A model generated the notes under the pieces. The model was not told the DNA's origin. It saw nothing but the letters and a program-made list of their open reading frames with translations, and did no database searches. DNA of 64,000 bases. Source: Planctomycetota bacterium. GTDB lineage: Bacteria; Planctomycetota; Planctomycetia; Planctomycetales; Planctomycetaceae. Positions 51,061 through 60,099 of this stretch are shown in pieces; position 1 is the first letter of the stretch; each line of letters opens with the position of its first letter. The position numbers and the translations under genes are program-made. Location of the stretch: contig QQVO01000032.1 in the NCBI GenBank assembly GCA_003388505.1, positions 62,001 to 126,000 on the forward strand. Reading direction: 5' to 3'.

Positions 51061-52638
51061 ATGACAGCAACAGAGACTCTCGAAGAAACGATCTGCCGAA
51101 ACCCGGCAACCGGCGAGGAAATCGGCGTCTCGCCATTGCACACGGTCGATAACCTGCGGATGGCGATCGATCGGGCACGTACGGCACAGCCGGAATGGGC
51201 GGCGACTCCGGTCAAGGTACGCGCGGCCGCCATTCGTCGTGTCCGCGACATCGTGGCCCAGCGCGCCGACGAACTGACCGAAACGATCTCCCGTGACAAC
51301 GGCAAGACGCTGACCGACGCGCTGGCGACTGAAGTGCTGCCGGCGGCGATGGCGGCCGATTACTACGCAAGAAACGCCATCAAGTTCTTGAAGGACCGTA
51401 AGCTGCGGCCGGCCAGTGTTCTGCTGGGCAACAAAAAAAGCCGCATCCACCATGTTCCGTATGGCGTGGTCGGAATTATCTCTCCCTGGAACTATCCACT
51501 GGCGATCCCCTTCTCCGAAGTCGTCATGGCGCTGCTGGCGGGGAACAGCGTGGTGCTCAAGGTGGCGACACAGACGCAACTCGTGGGCCGGGCGATCGAG
51601 CGGCTGTTTCATGACGCCGGACTCCCGAAAGGAGTCTTTACCTACGTCAATCTTCCAGGACGAGTGGCCGGCGATGCGTTCCTGGAAGCCGGCGTCAACA
51701 AGCTCTTCTTTACGGGATCAGTTTCCGTCGGCAAGCAGTTGATGGCGAAGGCGGCCAAGACGCTCACACCGCTGGTCCTCGAACTCGGCGGGAACGACGC
51801 GATGCTCGTCTGTCCGGACGCAAATCTCGTCCGCGCCGCAGGCGGAGCCGTCTGGGCCGGGTTTCAGAACGCCGGTCAGTCGTGCGGCGGCGTCGAGAGA
51901 GTCTACGTTCACGCAGCGGTCTACGACGCGTTCCTCGAAAAGCTGGCGGCCAAGGTGCAATCACTGCGAGTCGGAGCCGATCACAGCCGGCATGGTGCGG
52001 ACATGGGGTGCATGACGACTGCTGAGCAGGCCCGAAAAGTGCAGGAACACGTCGAAGAAGCGGTCGCCGCAGGCGCAGCCGTTTTCGCCGAATCTTCCCT
52101 TCCGGAAGGGGCGGGGGAGACGCTCCTGCCGGCGCGCGTTCTCACCGGCGTCGACCACACGATGCGGATTATGCGAGAAGAGACATTCGGCCCGGTGTTG
52201 GCCGTGATGAAAGTCGCCGACATGGAAGAGGCCTTGCGACTGGCCAACGATTCCGACCTCGGCCTGACGGCTTCCGTCTGGTCGAAGAATCGCCGGGAGG
52301 CCGACCGGTTGGCCCGTCGAATCCAGGCGGGTGTCGTGATGATCAACGACCATCTGATGAGTCACGGACTGGCGGAAACTCCCTGGGGAGGTTTCAAGCA
52401 GTCAGGGATCGGCCGCACACACGGACAACTCGGTTTCGATGAAATGACGCAGCCGCAGTGCATCGTCGACGACACGCTGGGCTTCCTGAACAGGAACCTC
52501 TGGTGGCCTCCCTACGATCCGGATGTGTATGCCGGCGTGCGCGGCCTCATCAATCTGCTATACGGCCAGAAACTCGCGACAAGACTCTCCGGGCTCTCCA
52601 GGCTGACGAAAGTCCTCCCGCGCACGTGGAGAAAGTGA
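51061..52638 (+). CDS. Aldehyde dehydrogenase family protein
   Basis: A 525-residue NAD(P)-dependent dehydrogenase. Landmarks: VGIISPWNYPLAIPFSEVVM (nucleotide/substrate helix), FFTGSVSVGKQLMAKAAK, LELGGNDAMLV (general-base Glu), FQNAGQSCGGVERVYV (nucleophile Cys in QSCGG), EETFGPVLAVM and GGFKQSGIGRTHGQLG. The final 45 residues (MTQPQCIVDD ... YAGVRGLINLLYGQKLATRL) extend past the usual core and contain a hydrophobic stretch, as in class 3-like fatty-aldehyde enzymes. Substrate unknown. Start at MTATETL; the longer in-frame extension overlaps the preceding oxidoreductase gene and is not used. Confidence 0.93.
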   Translation: MTATETLEETICRNPATGEEIGVSPLHTVDNLRMAIDRARTAQPEWAATPVKVRAAAIRRVRDIVAQRADELTETISRDNGKTLTDALATEVLPAAMAADYYARNAIKFLKDRKLRPASVLLGNKKSRIHHVPYGVVGIISPWNYPLAIPFSEVVMALLAGNSVVLKVATQTQLVGRAIERLFHDAGLPKGVFTYVNLPGRVAGDAFLEAGVNKLFFTGSVSVGKQLMAKAAKTLTPLVLELGGNDAMLVCPDANLVRAAGGAVWAGFQNAGQSCGGVERVYVHAAVYDAFLEKLAAKVQSLRVGADHSRHGADMGCMTTAEQARKVQEHVEEAVAAGAAVFAESSLPEGAGETLLPARVLTGVDHTMRIMREETFGPVLAVMKVADMEEALRLANDSDLGLTASVWSKNRREADRLARRIQAGVVMINDHLMSHGLAETPWGGFKQSGIGRTHGQLGFDEMTQPQCIVDDTLGFLNRNLWWPPYDPDVYAGVRGLINLLYGQKLATRLSGLSRLTKVLPRTWRK

Positions 52639-52812
52639 CACTCGGGGTCGTTGCTCGCACAACTCCGTAGAGCATCGGCACGGAACCGGTTGCGGACTTG
52701 GAACTCATTTGTTGAGTCTCAGGCCGCTTGCTATTCTCGCTGGCTCTTTCTGTTCAATCAGAAAACTGCCGGCGGGTTTCGTATCTGTCAGACGAACTGA
52801 TTCTCAGGGAAC

Positions 52813-53595
52813 ATGAAGCTTCAAGACCGCAACATCCTGATCACGGGATCGTCGAAGGGCATCGGGCGCGGCTGCGCAGTGGAATGCGCCCGGGCCGGAG
52901 CGAATGTGGCGATCAATTATCGCTCAGAAGACGGAACCGCCCAGGAGGTGGCGGAGGAGATTCGTGCTCTCGGCCGTCAGGCGCTGCTGGTTCGCGGAGA
53001 CGTCTCTGATCCTGGAGTGATCGACGACCTGATGACGCAGACCGTCGCCGAATTCGGCCGTCTCGATGGATTCGTCTCGAATGCCGTCTACAGCGACCGC
53101 GAACTGATGGTCGAGGCCGATCTGGCAGGCTTTCGCAAGACGATCGACGTCACGATGTGGGGCGCGTTCTACGGCGTCCGGGCGGCAGCCAGGCAGATGA
53201 TCGAGCAGGGTGAAGGAGGAGCGGTGACCGTCATCAGTTCACCGCACGCAGTGATCCCGATCCCGACGGCGATGGCCTACAACATGGCCAAGGCGGCGAT
53301 CGATCACATGTCCAGGACGGCGGCCATCGAACTGGCCGAACATCGCATTCGCGTCAACGTGGTGCACCCCGGCTGGATCGACACGCCCGGCGAGCGCAAA
53401 TTCTTCACCGACGACCAACTCGCAGAAGCCGCCACCGGGATTCCCTGGAAACGCATGGGACGTCCGGAAGAAATCGGCCGTCTCGTGGCCTTCATGATGA
53501 GCGACGACTGCGACTACATGACCGGCAGCACCGTCCTGATGGACGGCGGCATCAGCCTCCGCTGGGGGTCCAACCGCTCCGAAGGGAAACAATAG
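52813..53595 (+). CDS. Short-chain dehydrogenase/reductase
   Basis: A 260-residue SDR. The cofactor loop is ILITGSSKGIGRGCAVECARAG (T-G-x-x-x-G-x-G), the acidic residue region is VAINYRSEDG, and the catalytic triad lies in VTVISSPHAVIPIPTAMAYNMAKAA (S ... Y-x-x-x-K). It ends in the usual YMTGSTVLMDGGISL. The residue after the second strand (N-Y-R-S) suggests NADP preference, as in FabG-like enzymes. The physiological substrate is open. It follows the aldehyde dehydrogenase gene by 174 nt on the same strand. Confidence 0.92.
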   Translation: MKLQDRNILITGSSKGIGRGCAVECARAGANVAINYRSEDGTAQEVAEEIRALGRQALLVRGDVSDPGVIDDLMTQTVAEFGRLDGFVSNAVYSDRELMVEADLAGFRKTIDVTMWGAFYGVRAAARQMIEQGEGGAVTVISSPHAVIPIPTAMAYNMAKAAIDHMSRTAAIELAEHRIRVNVVHPGWIDTPGERKFFTDDQLAEAATGIPWKRMGRPEEIGRLVAFMMSDDCDYMTGSTVLMDGGISLRWGSNRSEGKQ

Positions 53596-53609
53596 CGACG
53601 CCTTCCTGG

Positions 53610-53635
53610 GAGTGCGGCGAGTCGTCGCCGCTTTC
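53610..53635. repeat. Intergenic repeat C, copy 1
   Basis: GAGTGCGGCGAGTCGTCGCC is followed by GCTTTC; GGCGA and TCGCC form the palindromic core. Close relatives are at 59928-59953 and 60049-60072. It lies just after the SDR stop codon and may act as terminator. Confidence 0.6.
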
Positions 53636-53838
53636 AGTTGATCTCGCGCCCTGTCAGTGACGCACGCACAAGCTCCTGTCCGAAGTGACTTGTCGGCATC
53701 GGCACGGTAGCATACACTCCCATGGCGCGTGTGACAGATACCTGCGGTGGAAGCCGCGGGGTCTTCTGGTTCCACAGTGCTCGTCTGACATGAAGTCGGC
53801 TGATCAGAAGGACGCACTCAGCCGACTGGGCCTCAGCA

Positions 53839-55521
53839 ATGGCGAGCTTGCAGCTCATCGACGACGTCGCGCTCGATCGGCGCATTTTCCTGCCGGACGA
53901 CCAGACTTGGTTGATCGGTCGCGGCAGAGAGTGCGACGTCCGGTTGCGTGATTCCTCTATCTCCCGCGAGCACGCCCGAATCGTGGTCGAGTCCGGGCTG
54001 TACTACCTAGAGGATCTCGACAGCCGGAACGGGACGTTCCTCAACGAAGCGCCCGTCCACGCCGCCGTGCCTCTTTACGATGGCGACGTGCTGCGAATCA
54101 GCCGGTTCGCATTCACATTCCGCAGCGATGGGGACGGGCTGGCGGAGACATTCGACGACGAGTCGACGATGATCGCGCCCCAGGCGGGCGAACCGGCCGA
54201 CGGCTTCTCCACCGAAGAATTCGTCGCCAGGATGAGCGTTGCCGAAACGAGCATTGCCGAACCGGCGCCCGACGGCGCGGAGACGGGGATCGATCGGCAA
54301 TTGCGCGTGATCCTGCAACTCCTGCACGACGTCAAGTCGACCCACGATCTCGATGTCAGCCTGCCGCTTATTCTCGGTGCCGCCTGCGAACTCTTTCCGC
54401 AGTGCGAGAATGCCCAAATTGCAGTGGTCCGGTCGGATGGGCGGATCGTCACGCGAGCGGTCAAGCGCGGAGCGGACCAGGCGGCGGCGGTCTTCGAGGT
54501 GATCGACCGCGCCGATTCGATTCCGGCCAGTGTGGTGCGCAGCGGCGAGTTCGTTTCGCTTCTCGGGAGCGACGCCCGCCGCCATGCCATGTTCGGCGAC
54601 GACGTCCAATGCCTCGTCTGCGTTCCAATCGTCAGTACGGGAGGCTGCGTTCGCGGAGCGTTGTCGCTCGAAGGGAGGACGAGCCCGACCTCGGCCTGCG
54701 AGGCACAGCGGCCTCTTCTCGAAGGCGTCGCCTCGGTCGTCGCCGGAGCCATCGAGGCGTCCGACGCCCTCGCCAACCAGCGAGAACTCGAGAAAGATCG
54801 GCGACAACTGCGGATGGCCCGCGTCATCCAACAGCGGATGCTCCCTTCCGAGCCGCCCGAGATCGCAGGCTACTCCGTAGCGCACGCTTATCAACCGGCG
54901 CACGGAGTCGGGGGCGACTACTTCGACTATTACCCCCTGCAGGATAACCGTTGGGTTCTGATCATCGCCGACGTTTGCGGCAAGGGGCTTTCCGCCTCGC
55001 TCTCGGCCGCCCAACTGGCCGCCGAGTTCCGGCACTGCATGGAGCTTTCGCGCTCGGTGAAGGCGGCGCTGCGGCGGCTGAACCAGTTCTTCTTCGCCAC
55101 CGAAGTGCTGGTCACGCTGCAGTTCGCCGTCTTGGATCCGCGCGGTCACACACTCTCCATCGCCAACGCCGGACATCCCGCCCCGCTGCGCCGCCGCGGG
55201 AAGACGGGGAGCGTGACACGAGTCGCTGCGCAACGGTCCGGCCTCCCGCTCGGCATCGACGCCGATGAGCAGTACCATCTCACGAACATCCGGATCAAAC
55301 CAAATGATTCGCTGCTGTTCTACACGGACGGTGCGACCGACGCCTTCAACCGGCAAGGCGAACTCTTCGGATGGAAGCTCCTCCAGGCGGCGCTGGCCGA
55401 CGGAGCGGGAGGCGCGGCGGAGCAGATCGAACTGATCCGCGACCGACTGAACGCACACCAGTTGGGACGCGAGCCGACTGACGACACCTGCCTCGTCTGT
55501 TTGCAACGGACTGCGGAGTGA
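53839..55521 (+). CDS. FHA-GAF-SpoIIE (PP2C-type) phosphatase
   Basis: A 560-residue signalling protein. An FHA domain (about 18-92) has IGRGRECDVRLRDSSISREH and LEDLDSRNGTFLNE, the phosphothreonine-binding R, S and N positions. A GAF-like sensor follows (about 165-315), then a short coiled coil (LEKDRRQLRMARVIQQRMLP) and the SpoIIE/RsbU phosphatase (about 350-560) with GVGGDYFDYY, LIIADVCGKGLSASLSAAQL, LSIANAGHPAPL and DSLLFYTDGATDAFN, which keep the metal-binding aspartates. It probably dephosphorylates an anti-anti-sigma factor or responds to a Ser/Thr kinase; FHA domains read Hanks-kinase outputs. It starts at ATG after repeat C and is monocistronic. Confidence 0.92.
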   Translation: MASLQLIDDVALDRRIFLPDDQTWLIGRGRECDVRLRDSSISREHARIVVESGLYYLEDLDSRNGTFLNEAPVHAAVPLYDGDVLRISRFAFTFRSDGDGLAETFDDESTMIAPQAGEPADGFSTEEFVARMSVAETSIAEPAPDGAETGIDRQLRVILQLLHDVKSTHDLDVSLPLILGAACELFPQCENAQIAVVRSDGRIVTRAVKRGADQAAAVFEVIDRADSIPASVVRSGEFVSLLGSDARRHAMFGDDVQCLVCVPIVSTGGCVRGALSLEGRTSPTSACEAQRPLLEGVASVVAGAIEASDALANQRELEKDRRQLRMARVIQQRMLPSEPPEIAGYSVAHAYQPAHGVGGDYFDYYPLQDNRWVLIIADVCGKGLSASLSAAQLAAEFRHCMELSRSVKAALRRLNQFFFATEVLVTLQFAVLDPRGHTLSIANAGHPAPLRRRGKTGSVTRVAAQRSGLPLGIDADEQYHLTNIRIKPNDSLLFYTDGATDAFNRQGELFGWKLLQAALADGAGGAAEQIELIRDRLNAHQLGREPTDDTCLVCLQRTAE

Positions 55522-55536
55522 CCGGCCGCCGGTGGC

Positions 55537-56655
55537 TCACGCCCGTTCATGCAGTGGCACGTACGTCAGATCCTCGGCGCCGCGGTACCGGGCCCGCGGC
55601 CGGATCAACTGGCCGTCCCGCATCTGCTCGATGGCATGAGCGCACCAGCCGACCGACCGGGCGCAAATGAACAACGGCAGATGCAGTTCCGGCGGAAGAC
55701 CGAGGTAGTGGAATACGCGGGCAAGCGGCCAGTCGAGATTGGCCGGCCGCTTCCAGCGCTCATGAATCGCGACCTCGATCGCACGGGCCGTCCGTTCCAG
55801 TTCGACCTCTCCGCGTGCATCAGCCAGTTCGAGACAAACCTCGGACAGAATCACGGCACGGGGGTCGGCGTCGCGGTAGACCGGATGACCGAAGCCGGGT
55901 ACGGAGGCGTCCTCAGGCAGGGACTCCACCCATTCCCGCGCCCGCTCAGCGTCGCCGACCTCGTGCACGATGCGAAGCACGCCGTCGTTTCCGCCGCCGT
56001 GGTCCGGTCCGATCACTGTCCCCAGCCCGGCCAGCACCGAGGCGTACAGCCCGGCCCTCGTCGACGCAACGACCCGTGCCGCATAGGTCGACGGATTGAA
56101 CTCCTGTTCAGCCGAAACAATCAGCGCAGTCTCCAGTGCCCGCTCATCGAGCACACACGGTCGTCGGCCCGTCAACAGGTGCAGGATGTTGGCGCCGAAT
56201 CCCATCTCCGGATCGAACCTCCCCGCCGGACGGCCTGACCGCAGGCGATCAGCCGCAGCGACCAGCAACGGCAGCCGCGCCAGCACCCGCCGCGCTTGCG
56301 CCTCGACGGCGGCTTCCCCTTCGTCCTGCGCCGCAGGATCAAAATGGGCCAGCAGGCTCACGCCCGTCCGGACCGCTTCGACGGGAGAAACATGCAGCGG
56401 CAATTGCTCGAACAGCCAGCCGGTCTCGGGGGGCAGCACGGCGTCTTCTGCAAGAATGCTGTAGAAATCCGCCAGCTCGACAGGAGAGGGGAGATCCTCA
56501 TAGAAGAGCAGGTAGGCGACCTCCAGAAAAGACGCCTCGCGAGCCAATTGCTGGATCGGGTAGCCGCGGTACTGCAGCCCGCCGTCCAGTCGAGAGATCT
56601 CTGTCTCGCCGACGACAATTCCGCGCAGCCCCGGGTGGTAGAGTTCGATCGCCAT
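55537..56655 (-). CDS. Citrate synthase family protein
   Basis: A 372-residue protein. Conserved steps: LDGGLQYRGYPIQQLA at the N-terminus (R-G-Y-x-I), EFNPSTYAARVVASTRAGLYAS, then IGPDHGGGNDGVLRIVHE in place of the more usual G-x-L-H-G-G-A-N, VPGFGHPVYRDADPRA (H and R of the active site), and SVGWCAHAIEQ with the terminal RPRARYRGAEDL. It should condense acetyl- or propionyl-CoA with oxaloacetate. The Asp before HGGG is a deviation from the canonical citrate-synthase loop, so the acyl-CoA preference is uncertain. I start at MAIELYHPGL; 60 open codons further upstream look untranslated. Confidence 0.88.
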   Translation of the reverse strand: MAIELYHPGLRGIVVGETEISRLDGGLQYRGYPIQQLAREASFLEVAYLLFYEDLPSPVELADFYSILAEDAVLPPETGWLFEQLPLHVSPVEAVRTGVSLLAHFDPAAQDEGEAAVEAQARRVLARLPLLVAAADRLRSGRPAGRFDPEMGFGANILHLLTGRRPCVLDERALETALIVSAEQEFNPSTYAARVVASTRAGLYASVLAGLGTVIGPDHGGGNDGVLRIVHEVGDAERAREWVESLPEDASVPGFGHPVYRDADPRAVILSEVCLELADARGEVELERTARAIEVAIHERWKRPANLDWPLARVFHYLGLPPELHLPLFICARSVGWCAHAIEQMRDGQLIRPRARYRGAEDLTYVPLHERA

Positions 56656-56988
56656 CGGATCAGGCCTCCGTGCATGCAGCCGAAGATTCCGTTCGGTGTG
56701 AGAAACTATAGCAGGAACTCGGGCTCGGGGTGTAGGGTTCGAGGCGGATAGGGGATCGACGCGGAGATGCAAGCACGCGAAGATGGCGCAGAGATTCGGG
56801 AAATGAGGCGTTGAATTCCGTCGCGTCCAACGCAAGCAACCTGGTGAACTTGCGACGCGTCGTCGCTATTCTGCAAGCAAGTCCGTTGTCGACGCGGCAG
56901 TGCAGGCGAGCCGCGCGGCGTCAGCCCGCGGATACCCCCGCAGCCCCACACGCCTCGAACACTACCGTGAAGTCGAGAAGACGCAGAA
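56656..56988. other. Divergent intergenic region with repeat B copy 3
   Basis: These 333 nt lie between the citrate-synthase (minus) and cysteine-desulfurase (plus) genes. They contain repeat B copy 3 (56905-56933) and no credible gene. Both promoters are expected here. Confidence 0.5.
56905..56933 (-). repeat. Intergenic repeat B, copy 3 (inverted)
   Basis: Reverse-complemented it reads ATCCGCGGGCTGACGCCGCG plus CGGCTCGCC, the same 29 bases as the copy between the exbD genes. Confidence 0.8.
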
Positions 56989-58125
56989 ATGCCCCTCCCT
57001 TCCACAATCTACCTCGACAACAACGCAACAACCCGGCCGCGCCCGGAAGTTGTCGAAGCGATGCAGCGCGCATTCACCGCGTCCTACGCCAATCCCGGCA
57101 GCCGGCACCAGGAGGGCCGCAAAGCGCGTCAGGCGCTTGAAACTGCCCGCGAGTCGATCGCCCGGATTCTCAACGCGCAACCGGGAGAGGTCATCTTCAC
57201 CAGCGGCGGGACTGAAGCCAGCAACATGGCGATCTTCGGTCTCGCCGGCGAACGGACCGGAACCTTGGTTCTGCCGCCCGGCGAGCACCCCGCAACGGAG
57301 GAAAGTGTGCGCGTCCTCGAACGCCGCGGCTGGCAGCGTTTGACGCTGGAACTCGATGGGGCAGGGCGATTGCGTCCGGAACAGCTTGAGTCCCATCCCT
57401 GGGACGACATCTGTTTGGCCACGGCGCTATTGGCTCACAACGAGACGGGGACGATTCAGGATCTGGCGCCCCTTGCGGAAACGTGCCGGATCCATCGCGT
57501 CCCGTTGCACGTCGATGCCGTTCAGGCCGTCGGAAAAATCGACGTCGACTTCCGTGAGCTGGCGGCCTCAACACTGGCGCTGGGCGCACACAAGTTCTTC
57601 GGCCCGCGCGGAATCGGCGCGTTGCTCGTTCGAGACGGCGTTCAGCTGGCGTCCACGCAGTACGGCGGACATCAGGAAGCGGGACGGCGACCGGGAACGG
57701 AATGTGTCGCGCTGGCGGTCGGCATGGCGCGTGCGCTCGAACTCTGGCACGCCGAGCGGGAAGAACTGGCGGCACGGATGACAATGCTGCGAGATCGTCT
57801 GGAAGCGGGATTGCTCGCGACCTGCGAACCGGCCGTCGTGAACGGCAGCCGGGAGCATCGTTTGCCCAATACGCTCAGCATCGCCTTTCCCGGCTGCGAC
57901 GGTGACGCACTCCTCGTCGCACTCGACCTGGAAGGCGTCTGCTGTTCGCTCGGCAGCACGTGCGCCAGCGGCTCGAGCGAGCCGGCCCCCATTCTGGTGG
58001 CCATGGGATGTTCGCCTGAGGTAGTGCGATCAACTCTGCGGTTCAGTCTGGGACGCGAGAACACGGAAGACGAGATCGATGCAGCAGTTCAGCGCATCGC
58101 AGGCGTCGTGAACCGCATGCGCTGA
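56989..58125 (+). CDS. Cysteine desulfurase (NifS/IscS family)
   Basis: A 378-residue PLP enzyme that removes sulfur from cysteine for Fe-S clusters or thiolation. Family landmarks: TIYLDNNATTRPRPEV, FTSGGTEASNMAIFG, HVDAVQAVGKIDVDF, LALGAHKFFGPRGIGALLVR with the PLP lysine in A-H-K, GGHQEAGRRPGTECVALAVG and the persulfide cysteine in SLGSTCASGSSEPAPI. The short S-x-x-C loop fits the IscS/NifS-like group I. No iscU, sufE or thiI gene is adjacent. Full length. Confidence 0.93.
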   Translation: MPLPSTIYLDNNATTRPRPEVVEAMQRAFTASYANPGSRHQEGRKARQALETARESIARILNAQPGEVIFTSGGTEASNMAIFGLAGERTGTLVLPPGEHPATEESVRVLERRGWQRLTLELDGAGRLRPEQLESHPWDDICLATALLAHNETGTIQDLAPLAETCRIHRVPLHVDAVQAVGKIDVDFRELAASTLALGAHKFFGPRGIGALLVRDGVQLASTQYGGHQEAGRRPGTECVALAVGMARALELWHAEREELAARMTMLRDRLEAGLLATCEPAVVNGSREHRLPNTLSIAFPGCDGDALLVALDLEGVCCSLGSTCASGSSEPAPILVAMGCSPEVVRSTLRFSLGRENTEDEIDAAVQRIAGVVNRMR

Positions 58126-58140
58126 ACCGGCGAGCGCCCT

Positions 58141-58803
58141 TTACTCTTGTGGCGTCTCGTCCCACGCGTCGCCGAAGATCTGCTCACCCATCGTCGTATA
58201 CGGATTGCGGAACGAATCACGGATGACGTCGGCTCCCGCTGTCACGACATGCGCCCCGGCGAGCGCGGCGTCGCCGATCTGATGGGCGTTCCGGATCGCG
58301 GCTGCGATAATCTGCGTCGGATAGCCGAAATTGTCGAGCGAGACCGCAATGTTCGCGATCAGTTCCTCTGTCTGATCGCCGAACTGGTCCTTCCAGCCAA
58401 TGAACGGGCTCAGATAGGCCGCCCCCGCCCGCGCCGCATGCCACGCCTGCGCGACGGTGAAGATCAGTGTCACATTGGTTGCGATCTGCCGGTCCGCAAG
58501 CGCCCGCACCGCCCGGAACCCATCCTCGCTGGCGCCGATCTTGATGATGAAATTGGGCGAAATCTCATGCAGCTTGAGCGCTTCGTCAACGATCCGCGTC
58601 CAGTCGGTCAATCGCGGGTTGACCTGCACGCTGACCGGCTTATTCGTGTTGCGCACCGCATGTGCAATGCCCTCCAAAACATTGACATACGGCTTGCCGG
58701 TTCTGCCCACGTGTTTCGGGTTGGTCGTCACACCGTCAATGTCCCAGTATTCCAGGCCGTAGCTGATCTCTTCGACGTCGGCGCTGTCCAGGAAGAGTTG
58801 CAT
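58141..58803 (-). CDS. Transaldolase/fructose-6-phosphate-aldolase family protein
   Basis: A 220-residue class I aldolase-fold protein. MQLFLDSADVEEISYGLEYW and DGVTTNPKHVGRTGK (T-N-P, the transaldolase signature) open the chain. FIIKIGASEDGFRAVRALAD supplies the Schiff-base lysine in I-K-I, and NVTLIFTVAQAWHAARAGAAYLSPFIG matches the strand near the C-terminus. Compact size, as in the TalC/FSA subfamily, which interconverts fructose-6-phosphate and dihydroxyacetone plus glyceraldehyde-3-phosphate or performs transaldolase in the pentose pathway. The ATG at MQLFLD is the natural start. It is divergent from the GlcN-6-P-deaminase-like gene, and both may serve sugar-phosphate metabolism. Confidence 0.9.
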   Translation of the reverse strand: MQLFLDSADVEEISYGLEYWDIDGVTTNPKHVGRTGKPYVNVLEGIAHAVRNTNKPVSVQVNPRLTDWTRIVDEALKLHEISPNFIIKIGASEDGFRAVRALADRQIATNVTLIFTVAQAWHAARAGAAYLSPFIGWKDQFGDQTEELIANIAVSLDNFGYPTQIIAAAIRNAHQIGDAALAGAHVVTAGADVIRDSFRNPYTTMGEQIFGDAWDETPQE

Positions 58804-58930
58804 GGTTCCGCTCCTGATTGGTGAGTCACCGGCCCCATAGTAGTTCAATCCGCATGAAAGTGAACTTGATGACCGAAGGTCATCGGCGCATCGCTGGCGA
58901 AGATTGCGATGATTTGGCATAAGACCCCGT

Positions 58931-59779
58931 ATGCAAGGCGAACTCCCCCCCTATCTCGACATTGCAAGAGAGAATCTTGGCCAGAAACATTCGGTCACAC
59001 TGAGCATCGTCCCCGACAACGCCGCACTCGCCCGGCGCATGGCCGAGGACATGGCGAACGCGATTCGCTCAGCAAGAGACCACGGCCGCGGGGCGACCTT
59101 GATCGTACCGGTCGGCCCCGTCGATCAGTTTCCCGTGCTGGCGGAACTGATCAATGCCGAGCGGTTGTCGCTGGCCGACACCATGTTGATCAACATGGAC
59201 GAGTATCTCACCGACGGCGATGAATGGCTGCCGGTCGACCATCCGCTCAGCTTCCGTGGCTTCATGGACCGTTGCTTCTATGACCATCTCGATCCGGCAC
59301 TGGCGCCGCCTCTGGAAAATCGAATCTTCCCCGATCCGAACGCCCCAACGGCGATCCAGCGGATCATCGATGAACGCCGCGGTGTCGACGCCTGCTTCGG
59401 CGGCATCGGAATCAACGGCCACATCGCCTTCAACGAACCACCCGAACCCGGAGAGACGATGACGGTCGAAGAGTTCGCCGCACTACCGACGCGCGTGCTG
59501 TCCCTCTCACGGGAAACGCGTACGATCAACGCCAACACCGTCGGCGGCAGCATCGACGTCGTTCCTGCGCGCTGCGTCACCGTCGGCATGCGGGAAATCC
59601 TCGCCGCTCGGACACTCAAACTGTACTGCAACCGCCCCTGGCAGAGCGCGGTCGTCCGGAAGGTGCTCTTCGGCGACGTTTCGCCCGCGTGTCCCGCATC
59701 ATTGATGCGGACTCACCCGAATGCATCCCTGACGATCACAGAACTCGTCGCGGCGAAACCGGCCATCGGCCTCAGGTGA
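58931..59779 (+). CDS. Glucosamine-6-phosphate deaminase (NagB)-like sugar-phosphate isomerase
   Basis: A 282-residue protein. TLIVPVGPVDQFPVLAELIN replaces the usual phosphate-binding G-x-x-P/T loop; TMLINMDEYL carries the catalytic base region (N-M-D-E-Y), and CFGGIGINGHIAFNEPPEP (G-I-G-x-x-G-H-I-A-F-N-E-P) is the NagB signature. VTVGMREILAARTLKLYCNR follows as in NagB. NagB turns GlcN-6-P into fructose-6-phosphate and ammonia; GNE/PGL-type homologs perform isomerisations. The substrate is therefore a likely but not certain GlcN-6-P. It is transcribed divergently from the transaldolase gene, 127 nt apart. Confidence 0.85.
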   Translation: MQGELPPYLDIARENLGQKHSVTLSIVPDNAALARRMAEDMANAIRSARDHGRGATLIVPVGPVDQFPVLAELINAERLSLADTMLINMDEYLTDGDEWLPVDHPLSFRGFMDRCFYDHLDPALAPPLENRIFPDPNAPTAIQRIIDERRGVDACFGGIGINGHIAFNEPPEPGETMTVEEFAALPTRVLSLSRETRTINANTVGGSIDVVPARCVTVGMREILAARTLKLYCNRPWQSAVVRKVLFGDVSPACPASLMRTHPNASLTITELVAAKPAIGLR

Positions 59780-59927
59780 GCACGATTCCAGCTTTTCGCG
59801 AACATTCCGGTGAACCATCCCGTGCCCTTCCACGTTGGAGACCGTGAAAGAAGTATCTCCTGAGAATCGATGAGTAGGTGTGACCGGGGCTGGACTGAAC
59901 GAAGCCCCCGTGCTCCGCCCAACTATG

Positions 59928-59953
59928 GAGTGCGGCGACCCGTCGCCGCTTTC
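59928..59953. repeat. Intergenic repeat C, copy 2
   Basis: GGAGTGCGGCGACCCGTCGC followed by CGCTTTC; GCGGCGAC/GTCGCCGC is the palindromic core. Confidence 0.6.
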
Positions 59954-60048
59954 GGACGAGCAGAATAAAAGTCACAGTGCGCGCAACGACGTGAACCACG
60001 CACCATTCCACCCGCAACGCTTCGCGGCAAACTGGCCGGCGTCATCCC

Positions 60049-60072
60049 AGAGCGGCGACAAGTCGCCGCTCT
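60049..60072. repeat. Intergenic repeat C, copy 3
   Basis: AGAGCGGCGAC (60049-60059) and GTCGCCGCTCT (60062-60072) form an 11-bp perfect stem with a 2-nt loop, about 28 nt upstream of the AIM24 start. Confidence 0.65.
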
Positions 60073-60099
60073 CCGAAAATCCATGGAGAACCACATCCC

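Larger units (their letters stand above)
59780..60099. other. Intergenic stretch with two copies of repeat C
   Basis: These 320 nt lie between two plus-strand genes and hold two copies of repeat C (59928-59953 and 60049-60072) and no credible gene. Confidence 0.5.

Noticed and set aside
54007-55506. 499-codon minus-strand open frame opposite the FHA-GAF-SpoIIE gene
   Set aside because: The plus strand encodes clear FHA and phosphatase motifs over the same span; the minus-strand product is Arg/Glu/Gln-rich without motifs.
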